Under the pieces are notes generated by a model, which made no database searches, was not told the origin of the DNA, and worked only from the letters and a program-made list of their open reading frames with translations. A DNA stretch of 64,000 nucleotides. Source: Pontibacter coccineus (GTDB lineage Bacteria; Bacteroidota; Bacteroidia; Cytophagales; Hymenobacteraceae). Below are positions 53,064 through 60,585 of this stretch, one piece after another. The stretch lies in NCBI RefSeq assembly GCF_030546575.1, contig NZ_JAUOTN010000011.1, positions 112,926 through 176,925 on the forward strand. Direction: 5' to 3'. Made by a program: the position numbers and the translations under genes. How positions within the stretch are numbered: the stretch's first letter is position 1; each line of letters opens with the position of its first letter.

Positions 53064-54398
53064 ATGAAATCTATCCTGATAAAGAACGCACAGCTTGTAA
53101 ACGAAGGAAGCACCACCACCGCCGATGTGCTGGTAAAAGACGGCCGCATTGCGCAGATCGGGCAAGGTATAGCAGCCGAGGCCGACGAGACCATCGACGC
53201 TACCGGCCTGCACTTGTTGCCCGGCGCCATCGACGACCAGGTGCACTTCCGCGAGCCGGGACTCACGCACAAAGCCAGAATTGAGACAGAGGCGAGAGCA
53301 GCTGTGGCGGGCGGCACGACTTCGTTTATGGAGATGCCCAACACGGTGCCCAACACTGTGACGCAGGAGATGCTCGAGGATAAGTATAAGATCGCGGCCG
53401 AGACCTCGCTGGCAAACTACTCCTTTTATATGGGCGCCACCAACGACAACCTGGCCGAGGTGCTGCTCACCAACCCCAACACCGTGTGCGGCATCAAGAT
53501 CTTCATGGGCTCTTCCACGGGGAACATGCTCGTGGACAACGAAGAGACGCTGGAACAGATCTTCGCCAAGGCCAGGCTGCCAATCGCGGTACACTGCGAG
53601 GACGAGCAGACCATCCGCGACAACATGGCCATTTATGAAGAGAAGTATGGTGAGGATATACCTATAAAGTGCCACCCGGAAATCCGGAACGAAACGGCCT
53701 GTTTTAAGTCATCTTTTCTGGCGGTGAAACTGGCTGAGAAACACAACACCCGCCTGCATATCTTGCATATTTCCACAGAAGAAGAACTGAAACTGTTCCG
53801 CAACGACATTCCGCTCGAGCAGAAGCGCATTACCGCCGAGGTTTGTGTGCACCACCTTTGGTTCGACAAAGAAGACTACGATACATACGGTACCCTGATC
53901 AAGTGTAACCCAGCCGTCAAAGAGCATCGCCACAAAGAAGGCCTGTTGCAGGGTTTGCTGGAAGATAAACTCGACGTGATCGCCACCGACCACGCCCCGC
54001 ATACCTGGGAAGAGAAGCAGGGCAAGTACAAGCAGGCGCCAAGCGGCGTGCCGCTGGTGCAGCACGCGATGCAGATGATGCTCGAGTTTGTGAAGCAGGG
54101 CAAGCTATCGATCGAGAAAGTGGTGGAGAAAATGGCCCATGCGCCGGCCATCCTCTTCAACGTGCGCGAGCGCGGCTACATCCGCGAAGGCTATTGGGCC
54201 GACCTCGTGCTGGTAGACCTGAACAAGCCGTATGCCGTCACCAAAGACAACACCTATTACCAGTGCAACTGGTCGCCTTTCGAGGGCCATACCTTCAGCA
54301 GTACCATCACCCATACCTTCGTGTCCGGTCACCTTGCTTTTGCCAACGGGGAATTTGACGAAAGCAAAAAAGGCGAGCGGCTGTTGTTCGACCGCTAA
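53064..54398 (+). CDS. pyrC: Dihydroorotase
   Basis: Dihydroorotase closes carbamoyl-aspartate to dihydroorotate in pyrimidine synthesis. From ATG 53064 it has 444 residues, a type I length; the open frame to 53031 adds eleven residues with no family match. Metal site blocks are readable: LLPGAIDDQVHFREPGLTHK (first two metal His), CGIKIFMGSSTGNM (carboxylated Lys), HCEDEQ, LHILHISTEEE, and IATDHAPHTWEE with the catalytic Asp. A small zinc-ribbon protein follows after 12 bases. Confidence 0.95.
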   Translation: MKSILIKNAQLVNEGSTTTADVLVKDGRIAQIGQGIAAEADETIDATGLHLLPGAIDDQVHFREPGLTHKARIETEARAAVAGGTTSFMEMPNTVPNTVTQEMLEDKYKIAAETSLANYSFYMGATNDNLAEVLLTNPNTVCGIKIFMGSSTGNMLVDNEETLEQIFAKARLPIAVHCEDEQTIRDNMAIYEEKYGEDIPIKCHPEIRNETACFKSSFLAVKLAEKHNTRLHILHISTEEELKLFRNDIPLEQKRITAEVCVHHLWFDKEDYDTYGTLIKCNPAVKEHRHKEGLLQGLLEDKLDVIATDHAPHTWEEKQGKYKQAPSGVPLVQHAMQMMLEFVKQGKLSIEKVVEKMAHAPAILFNVRERGYIREGYWADLVLVDLNKPYAVTKDNTYYQCNWSPFEGHTFSSTITHTFVSGHLAFANGEFDESKKGERLLFDR

Positions 54399-54410
54399 AC
54401 AGGTATAGGT

Positions 54411-54779
54411 ATGGAATTAGAGAAATTTAAGGACCTGCACGCCCGCTTTTTCGGGAAAAGCTTGTCGGAAGAGGTGGTACAGTCGGAAGAGTATGATGCT
54501 TATGTAGACGCCATCCACGAAGACGAGGCCTGCTATAACTGGGCTACAGCCGAAAAACTAAAGAGTAGAGGCTTCGATTACGAGAACTACTGCTGCCTGA
54601 TGATGGCCGACAAGGTATATCAAAGTCTGGACGAAGATGGAGAGATTAGGTATAGCGATGTAGATGTGGTCATTAATAAATGGGACGAAGGGTTATATGG
54701 GATTCCCATCCATGACGGCGGTACATCTATGATAATAATTAATTACTGCCCCTGGTGCGGCACAAAACTGAGTAAGTAA
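54411..54779 (+). CDS. Small zinc-ribbon-like protein (DUF6980-like)
   Basis: This 122-residue cytoplasmic protein starts MELEKFKDLHARFFGKSLSE. Its C-terminal part has NYCCLMMADKVYQ near residue 60 and NYCPWCGTKL at the end. The pair of cysteine sites looks like a zinc ribbon and resembles DUF6980-type proteins, whose function is unknown. Its distance to pyrC (12 bases) suggests co-transcription. No other feature gives a role. Confidence 0.72.
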   Translation: MELEKFKDLHARFFGKSLSEEVVQSEEYDAYVDAIHEDEACYNWATAEKLKSRGFDYENYCCLMMADKVYQSLDEDGEIRYSDVDVVINKWDEGLYGIPIHDGGTSMIIINYCPWCGTKLSK

Positions 54780-54797
54780 GAGCCTGAAACTTTAAAC

Positions 54798-54864
54798 TGT
54801 CATCCCGACGATAGGAGAGAGCTGGATCTATACTTATCAGATTTCTCCCTGGGGGCGAAATGAA
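54798..54864. repeat. Second copy of the inner inverted repeat
   Basis: TGTCATCCCGACGATAGGAG and the facing AGATTTCTCCCTGGGGGCGA followed by AATGA match the inner arms of the element at 42417-42517. They are closer together, so this is a shorter version with no outer arms. It lies between the zinc-ribbon gene and tRNA-His. Confidence 0.75.
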
Positions 54865-55015
54865 ACGAATTGCAACTGTCGCCGATTAATGCCTTTATAG
54901 CGAGCTGATTAAGTTTTAGGGTTATCAAGGATTACGAAGTTTTTAGAAAAAATGCGTTCTGCGTATTGTAAATAAGAAAACGAGACGTATATTTGCATTC
55001 TCTAAACGAGACACG

Positions 55016-55089
55016 GTGGTTGTAGCTCAGTTGGTTAGAGCACCAGATTGTGATTCTGGGGGTCGTGGGTTCGAGACCCATCTTCCACC
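55016..55089 (+). tRNA. tRNA-His (anticodon GTG)
   Basis: The cloverleaf is complete. The D-stem is GCTC...GAGC, and the anticodon stem CCAGA/TCTGG encloses TTGTGAT with anticodon GTG at 55050-55052. The T-arm GTGGG/CCCAT encloses TTCGAGA. The extra G at 55015 can serve as the G-1 required by histidyl-tRNA synthetase, opposite discriminator C. CCA is not encoded. The acceptor arms GTGGTTG and CTTCCAC leave two adjacent T-T mismatches at pairs 5-68 and 6-67. Confidence 0.93.
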
Positions 55090-55091
55090 CG

Positions 55092-55125
55092 AAGCCCTTG
55101 AAGCAAACCTTCAAGGGCTTTTTTC
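55092..55125 (+). terminator. Terminator of tRNA-His
   Basis: AAGCCCTTGAAG pairs with CTTCAAGGGCTT, followed by TTTTTT. Confidence 0.9.
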
Positions 55126-55130
55126 ATTTT

Positions 55131-55220
55131 AATGGTTAAATTGCTTTATGGTTAAATTGTTGATTACAAGTACTGTCAGCAAAGGCCATCAGCAATTAAA
55201 CAATTTAACAATCAACAATT
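55131..55220. repeat. AT-rich inverted/direct repeats before the sugar kinase
   Basis: ATGGTTAAATTG occurs twice in tandem. GTTAAATTGTTGATT (55151-55165) faces AATCAACAATT (55210-55220), so the leader of the kinase gene could form a hairpin. Confidence 0.55.
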
Positions 55221-55227
55221 CAAAGAT

Positions 55228-56151
55228 ATGAGCTTAGTAGTAGTAGGTTCGATGGCGTTTGACGCGCTGGAAACTCCCTTCGGGAAAACAGACAAGATCG
55301 TTGGCGGTGCCGCCACTTATATTTCGCTATCAGCTTCTTATTTTGTGAAGCCGGTGAATGTGGTATCGGTAGTGGGCGGTGATTTCGACCAGGACCACAT
55401 CAGCCTGATGCACCAGCGCAACATCAGCACCGAAGGCGTGCAGGTGAAGGAGAATGAGAAGTCCTTCTTCTGGTCTGGCCGCTACTTCAACGACATGAAC
55501 AGCCGCGAAACGCTGGTAACGGAACTGAACGTGCTGGGCGATTTCGACCCGATCATACCTGAGAGCTACCAGAACTGCGAGTACCTGATGCTGGGCAATC
55601 TGGCGCCACAGGTGCAGCGCACGGTGCTGGAGCGCCTCACCAACCGCCCGAAACTGATCGTGATGGACACCATGAACTTCTGGATGGACATTGCCATGGA
55701 CGAACTGCAGAAGACCATCGCCCTGGTGGATGTACTGTCGATCAACGATGAAGAAGCACGTCAGCTGAGCGGCGAGTACTCGCTGGTGAAGGCTGCTCGT
55801 AAGATTATGGCCATGGGACCAAAATTCCTGATCATCAAAAAAGGAGAGCACGGTGCCCTGTTGTTCCACGAAGACAAAGTGTTCTTTGCGCCAGCCTTGC
55901 CGCTGGAGGAAGTGTTCGACCCAACCGGAGCAGGCGATACCTTTGCCGGTGGTTTCATCGGTTACATCGCGGCCACAGGCGACATCAGCTTCGAAAATAT
56001 GAAGCGTGCCATCATCCACGGATCGGCAATGGCCTCGTTCTGCGTCGAGAAATTTGGCACTGAAAGATTGAAGAACCTGAGTCAGCAGGAGATTGACGGC
56101 CGCGTGCAGCAATTTGTGAACCTGGTGGCTTTTGACACAGTATTGTCTTAA
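55228..56151 (+). CDS. PfkB-family carbohydrate/nucleoside kinase
   Basis: This 307-residue ribokinase-fold enzyme phosphorylates a sugar or nucleoside; the substrate is not clear. The N-terminal glycine pair in VGGAATYISLSASYF and the C-terminal signature DPTGAGDTFAGGFIGY near residue 231, with catalytic Asp near 237, are diagnostic. LGNLAPQVQR and VLSINDEEARQLSG form the middle. The start ATG is preceded by AT-rich repeats, and a UUCG-loop terminator follows the stop. Confidence 0.92.
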   Translation: MSLVVVGSMAFDALETPFGKTDKIVGGAATYISLSASYFVKPVNVVSVVGGDFDQDHISLMHQRNISTEGVQVKENEKSFFWSGRYFNDMNSRETLVTELNVLGDFDPIIPESYQNCEYLMLGNLAPQVQRTVLERLTNRPKLIVMDTMNFWMDIAMDELQKTIALVDVLSINDEEARQLSGEYSLVKAARKIMAMGPKFLIIKKGEHGALLFHEDKVFFAPALPLEEVFDPTGAGDTFAGGFIGYIAATGDISFENMKRAIIHGSAMASFCVEKFGTERLKNLSQQEIDGRVQQFVNLVAFDTVLS

Positions 56152-56174
56152 TTACAAAGATTTTATAGGTATAG

Positions 56175-56202
56175 AAAAGGGAAGCTTCGGCTTCCCTTTT
56201 TT
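56175..56202 (+). terminator. Terminator of the PfkB kinase gene
   Basis: AAAAGGGAAGC and GCTTCCCTTTT enclose a TTCG tetraloop, followed by TT. Confidence 0.9.
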
Positions 56203-56304
56203 GGTTTTAGCGCATCGGTAGTTTGGGTGGAATTGCACTAAAATGCAACAAAGTAAGGGCGCAGTAGGTAAAACAAGGGTATACGATTACCTAATTTGAA
56301 AACA

Positions 56305-56505
56305 ATGAGCTTAAAGAACGAAAATAAAAAGACGCTGGACGAGTTGAAGAAGAATAACCCGGAAGGTAAGGATCCGAACAAGCCAATGGGTAATATCGAT
56401 TCGCAGCCGAACCAGAATGCGTTGAATGCAGGCGATACAAAAGTGCAGAACCCAAACCGTAACCTGGCAAAGGGCGGTAACAATACGCCTTACGACAAAA
56501 AATAA
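56305..56505 (+). CDS. Small Asn-rich hydrophilic protein
   Basis: This 66-residue protein starts at ATG 56305 (MSLKNENKKTLDELKKNNPE); a TTG at 56296 would add three residues. It has no cysteine, membrane segment or known domain. Asn, Lys, Pro and Gly dominate, as in disordered peptides. The end reads NRNLAKGGNNTPYDKK. Just past the stop a second copy of this ending is encoded in another frame (see findings). A terminator follows at 56604-56634. Function is unknown. Confidence 0.68.
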   Translation: MSLKNENKKTLDELKKNNPEGKDPNKPMGNIDSQPNQNALNAGDTKVQNPNRNLAKGGNNTPYDKK

Positions 56506-56603
56506 ACGTAACGCGACTAAACCTAACCTGGCAAAAGGTAGCGAGAGCACCCCTTACTATTAGTAAGCGTGTCAGGAATGCAAAATAAGACTATGAAATA
56601 AGG

Positions 56604-56634
56604 AGAGGAAGGCCCACGGGCTTTCCTTTTTTTA
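56604..56634 (+). terminator. Terminator of the Asn-rich gene
   Basis: GGAAGGCCC and GGGCTTTCC form a short stem followed by TTTTTTT. Confidence 0.8.
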
Positions 56635-56709
56635 TGCGCTTTTTTGAGCAGGTATAGGGTTCGGCCCAGATTTCTCTTTATTTTTAGCCTCTTTCAACTG
56701 AAGCAACGC

Positions 56710-57945
56710 ATGCAGCAACACGACATTTGTATACTGGGCGCCGGACCGGGCGGTGCTACCGCAGCCCTGCACCTGGCCAGCAAAGGTATTCCCTGTGTGC
56801 TCATCGATAAGGCCGTTTTCCCCAGAGACAAAGTATGCGGCGACGCGTTGAGCGGCAAAGTGGTCAACGAGCTGAAGCGGATCGACCCCGGCTTGCCCGC
56901 TCTGTTGGGGAAGCAGAAAGAGCAGCTGCCCTCATGGGGAATTCATTTTATCTCGCCGGCCGGGCACAAATTGAGCGTGCCTTTCAAGCCTGATTATGAT
57001 GCTGCACAGGATGTTCCCTCCGGCTACATCTCCAAACGGATCGACTTCGACAATTTCCTGATCGAACAGGTGAAGCAGCGGCCCGAGATCACGTTGCTGG
57101 AAGGTATAGGCATCGCCAAAGTGGAGCGTGACGCACAGGGCTATACCTTGACAGACAAAAGCGGCGAGTATCAAGTCAGTACCCGCCTACTAATTGCTGC
57201 CAATGGGGCACATTCTACCTTTGCACGGCGCGAAGCAGGTATAGAGCAGGAGCCAGCGCACTACTGCGCCGGCCTCAGGGCCTACTACAAAAATGTGGCG
57301 GGGCTGGACAAGGATAATTTTATTGAGCTGCACTTTCTCAAAGATTTTCTGCCGGGTTATTTCTGGATCTTCCCGCTGCCGGGTGGCTATGCCAACGTGG
57401 GCGTCGGGATGCTGAGCGAGACGGTGAGCCAGAAGAAAGTGAACCTGAAAAAGGAAATGCTCCGCATGATTGAAAGCCACCCGGAATTCAAACAGCGTTT
57501 CGCTGGGGCCGAGCTGATGGGCGATATTAAAGGCTATGGCCTGCCATTGGGCTCCAAGAAACGCGTGATCTCCGGCGATAACTATATGCTGGTGGGTGAT
57601 GCCGCTTCGCTGATCGATCCCTTTACGGGCGAAGGCATCAGCAATGCCATGATCAGCGGCCGCTGGGCCGCCACGCAGGCCGAGCTGTGCCTGCAACAGC
57701 AGAACTTCTCCGCCGATTTCATGCGCGGCTACGACAAGGCGGTATACAACCGCCTCTGGAAAGAACTCAAGCTCAGCCGACGCATGCAGCAACTACTGGA
57801 CTACCCTTGGCTGTTTAACCAGGTGGCAAGCAAAGCATCGAAAAATAAGGCGCTCGCCGAGACCATCTCCTGTATGTTCACCGACCTGGACCTGCGCGAG
57901 CGACTCAAGCAGCCATCCTTCTACCTGAGGTTGCTCTTTAATTAG
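56710..57945 (+). CDS. FAD-dependent oxidoreductase, geranylgeranyl reductase-like
   Basis: This 411-residue flavoprotein starts at ATG 56710 (MQQHDICILGAGPGGATAAL); the 22 codons before it are not family-like. FAD-binding blocks are GAGPGGATAALHLASKGIPCVLIDKA at the N-terminus and LVGDAASLIDPFTGEGISNAM near residue 296. CGDALSGK near 44 is typical of the geranylgeranyl reductase/halogenase-like group, which reduces isoprenoid or other C=C bonds or hydroxylates. The substrate is not deducible. It faces the M61 peptidase gene with 52 bases between stops. Confidence 0.9.
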   Translation: MQQHDICILGAGPGGATAALHLASKGIPCVLIDKAVFPRDKVCGDALSGKVVNELKRIDPGLPALLGKQKEQLPSWGIHFISPAGHKLSVPFKPDYDAAQDVPSGYISKRIDFDNFLIEQVKQRPEITLLEGIGIAKVERDAQGYTLTDKSGEYQVSTRLLIAANGAHSTFARREAGIEQEPAHYCAGLRAYYKNVAGLDKDNFIELHFLKDFLPGYFWIFPLPGGYANVGVGMLSETVSQKKVNLKKEMLRMIESHPEFKQRFAGAELMGDIKGYGLPLGSKKRVISGDNYMLVGDAASLIDPFTGEGISNAMISGRWAATQAELCLQQQNFSADFMRGYDKAVYNRLWKELKLSRRMQQLLDYPWLFNQVASKASKNKALAETISCMFTDLDLRERLKQPSFYLRLLFN

Positions 57946-57997
57946 ACAATAGAAATAAGGCTTTCCATCTATCCTTTTACTATCCGGTGCCAGGATC

Positions 57998-59722
57998 TTA
58001 AAATTCCTGTTTTAGCCAGAGCTTAAAGTTTTGCTTCTCGGCGTCTGTCGCGTCCTTCCTTTTGGCGATGCTATACCTGGTGTAGAAGGTTTGCTGACCC
58101 GGTTGCAACCTGACTTGCCGCAGTTGCTTATTCCGGAAAAGTGTGAGCTCTATACCTTGGCGGAGGTCCATGTCTGCCAGCAAAGGCTGCAGGTTTTGTT
58201 CGATCTTTCGCCCATTTACCGCAATCAACTCATCTTCTATACTTAATACCGTGCTGGCAGGGGAGTTAGGCGCGATGGCGGTTACTTTAGGGGTTTGGGT
58301 ATCGGCAACTACCTTAAACCCGAAGAGTCTTTCGTGAAGCAGCGCGTTTTCTTCAGCAAGCAAAGTACAGCCCACGTAGGCAAGTGCCTCGTCCAATGCC
58401 TCCTCTACCGGGGCAGTGCCATTGATAAACTGTTCGAAATAATGATCAAACTCCTCGCCTCCGACACGGAGCACCAGTAGCCTGTAATCCTCTTCGGTAT
58501 ACCCAATGCCGCGCTTCCCAAAGTCTTCCCAAAGGTGTCGCATCACCGTGTCCAGGCTGGCTCTGTTGCCCGTGGCACGGCGGAGCTGTAGGTCGAGCAG
58601 CAAGGCGGTGAGCGCGCCTTTGATGTAGATCGAAACCTTGCGGTCCGGTATACCGGGTTTGTAGCCGTCCAGCCAAAGATCGAATGAAGAGTCGGCCACG
58701 GACATGTGGTAGCGGCTGTGGTCTGCGAAGTAGCGCTGCAGCGTGGTGTTGAGCTCGTCAAAATACTGCGCTGCCGTAAACACCCCGGAGCGGGCCAGCA
58801 TGTAGTCGCCATAATACGTGGTTATTCCTTCCGCCACATAGCCTGTCCGGAAATAATTTTCGCCGGTAAAGTCGTAGGGCAGCATTTCCTTTGGGCGGAT
58901 CTGCTTGACGTTCCACGTGTGAAAGAGCTCATGCGAGCTTACACCCAGAAACTCCTTATATAAAGCGGGCGTCATCAGCAACTCGCCCGGTCCCAGCGTG
59001 ATCACGGTAGAGTTGACATGCTCTACCCCGTGATAAAAACGGTAGGGGAGGATCTCGTTCAGGTAATGGTAATCCTGCACCGGAAAGTCGCCAAAGACCT
59101 CCAACTGCTCCTTGGTAAAGGCTTCAAAGTCTTTTTTGATGCGCTCCCAGTCCGGACGGCAATCGCCTTGTATCCAGATATGGAAGGGTATACCGGCCAC
59201 GATATAAGTTTCTTTCTGGAGGGAGGCGCTGGCAATCAACGGTGAGTCTACCAAATGATCGTAGTTATCGGCCTGCAAGGTGTGGCGCTCTGTTTCAGGC
59301 AGTCCGCAGGCGATCTGCCAGTTGGCAGGTATAGCGAGCTGCAGTTGCTGTGGCTCGTGTGCCCGGTCCTCTACGGCCATGAGGCAGTTGATGCCATTCA
59401 GGTATAGCTGCTCTTCGTCGAGCCAGGAGCCGCCGCCATCCATCTGCCGGGCGTAAAAGCTATACCTTATTTCTATATTCTCCGCACCTCCAGCCTCCAC
59501 CAGCCAACGGTCTTTGGTCACCTTACGCACAGGTATAGCCACCCCATTGGCGCTGGCCGTAACACCGCATAACTTCTGGGCAAAGTGCTGCAATTCGTAG
59601 CGGCCCGGTCGCCAGGCAGGCAGTTGCAGGTATAGCTCCCGTTGGGTGTTGCCAGGTATAGTGATGGTGATATCCAGAAAGTGTGTGAGCGGATTGGCGT
59701 AGGAGATGTGGTGTCGGATCAT
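57998..59722 (-). CDS. M61-family metallopeptidase with PDZ domain
   Basis: From ATG 59722 it has 574 residues; the open frame extends to 59848, but the extra codons are not family-like. This is a zinc aminopeptidase of the glycyl-aminopeptidase group. The zinc site is HELFHTWN near residue 264, and the third ligand Glu is in VAEGITTYYGD near 300. The N-terminal beta domain and the PDZ domain (VTAIAPNSPASTVLSIEDELIAVNGRKI) near the C-terminus complete the layout. No signal peptide is visible, so it is likely cytoplasmic. Confidence 0.9.
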   Translation of the reverse strand: MIRHHISYANPLTHFLDITITIPGNTQRELYLQLPAWRPGRYELQHFAQKLCGVTASANGVAIPVRKVTKDRWLVEAGGAENIEIRYSFYARQMDGGGSWLDEEQLYLNGINCLMAVEDRAHEPQQLQLAIPANWQIACGLPETERHTLQADNYDHLVDSPLIASASLQKETYIVAGIPFHIWIQGDCRPDWERIKKDFEAFTKEQLEVFGDFPVQDYHYLNEILPYRFYHGVEHVNSTVITLGPGELLMTPALYKEFLGVSSHELFHTWNVKQIRPKEMLPYDFTGENYFRTGYVAEGITTYYGDYMLARSGVFTAAQYFDELNTTLQRYFADHSRYHMSVADSSFDLWLDGYKPGIPDRKVSIYIKGALTALLLDLQLRRATGNRASLDTVMRHLWEDFGKRGIGYTEEDYRLLVLRVGGEEFDHYFEQFINGTAPVEEALDEALAYVGCTLLAEENALLHERLFGFKVVADTQTPKVTAIAPNSPASTVLSIEDELIAVNGRKIEQNLQPLLADMDLRQGIELTLFRNKQLRQVRLQPGQQTFYTRYSIAKRKDATDAEKQNFKLWLKQEF

Positions 59723-59892
59723 AGCGTGTACAGGTATGGCGTTCGGTGTAAAATTAAGATAATCTGCGTCAAACACAGGTATACAGGGCTTACGTGTGTG
59801 CCAAACCAAGGTATAGCTATGGGGCGGAAACAGTTTACAAGGAGGCACAGCCCCTTTTTTCTGTATTTTTTGAAATAATATGGGAAGTGGGA

Positions 59893-59923
59893 TTGCTATT
59901 TTAGAAAAGCTTCCCTAATTTTG
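59893..59923 (+). promoter_or_regulatory. rpmH: Promoter of rpmH-rnpA
   Basis: TTG (59893-59895) and TAATTTTG (59916-59923) are separated by 20 bases, 28 bases before the rpmH ATG. Confidence 0.65.
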
Positions 59924-59951
59924 CAGGCCATAATAAAACCATTGGCATCCG

Positions 59952-60110
59952 ATGAAAAGAACATTCCAGCCTTCACAGAGAAAAAGAAGAAATAAGCACG
60001 GTTTCAGATCAAGAATGGAAACCGCTAACGGAAGAAGAGTACTAGCTAGCAGAAGAGCTAAAGGCAGAAAGAGACTTTCTGTTTCTGACGAAAGAAGACA
60101 CAAAGCTTAG
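59952..60110 (+). CDS. rpmH: 50S ribosomal protein L34
   Basis: The frame from ATG 59952 to TAG 60110 gives 52 residues: MKRTFQPSQRKRRNKHGFRS then RMETANGRRVLASRRAKGRK and a basic tail. This is the full L34 signature (MKRTFQPS and HGFRxRM...GRxVLxxRRAKGRxxL). It is followed by rnpA, the universal order near many origins. No dnaA boxes or origin sequence are visible nearby. Confidence 0.97.
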   Translation: MKRTFQPSQRKRRNKHGFRSRMETANGRRVLASRRAKGRKRLSVSDERRHKA

Positions 60111-60151
60111 TAATCTGGTTGTGCTTTGCTCAGCCCGGAGCCGTCACGCGT

Positions 60152-60556
60152 ATGGATCCAGCTAACAACAAGCCAGCAGAGCAGCCGATTTCTTATACAT
60201 ATTCGAAAGAAGAACGCTTGTGCAGTAAGCGCCTTATCACGCTGCTGTTTAGCAAGGGTTCTTCTTTTAATTTGTATCCGCTCAGGTTTGTGTACCACAC
60301 ACCTGAAGCACCTCTTTCCGAAGGTACGCAGTTGGTTATTTCCGTTTCGAAGCGCAACTATAAGCGTGCCGTCGACCGGAACCGCCTGAAGCGCCAGATA
60401 CGTGAGGCTTACCGCCTTAACAAGCACCTTCTTACCCAAAATCAAGGACAGGCACCCCGCCTCCTGGCCATTATTTACATTGGCAAGGAAAAAAAATCCT
60501 TTGATACAATCCAAAAAAAACTAATTTCCGGTTTGGAACGTTGTTTGACTAGATAG
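60152..60556 (+). CDS. rnpA: Ribonuclease P protein component
   Basis: RnpA helps the RNase P RNA bind and process tRNA precursors. From ATG 60152 it has 134 residues. An upstream ATG at 60119 would add eleven non-homologous residues and is less likely. The core RNR motif is in VSKRNYKRAVDRNRLKRQIREAYR, and SKRLITLLFSKGSSFNLYPLRF precedes it. rpmH lies 41 bases upstream. Confidence 0.94.
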   Translation: MDPANNKPAEQPISYTYSKEERLCSKRLITLLFSKGSSFNLYPLRFVYHTPEAPLSEGTQLVISVSKRNYKRAVDRNRLKRQIREAYRLNKHLLTQNQGQAPRLLAIIYIGKEKKSFDTIQKKLISGLERCLTR

Positions 60557-60585
60557 TCTTACCCCGCCCCTAAACCTGAAATTCT

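Noticed and set aside
54932..55114. Minus-strand frame across tRNA-His
   Set aside because: It lies over the tRNA gene, so it cannot be a real coding gene.
59723..59848. N-terminal extension of the M61 peptidase
   Set aside because: The extra 42 codons are not family-like; the ATG at 59722 gives the typical start MIRHHISYANP.
59952..60556. Replication origin near rpmH-rnpA
   Set aside because: I looked for dnaA and clustered DnaA boxes and saw neither. The pair alone does not mark the origin in this phylum.
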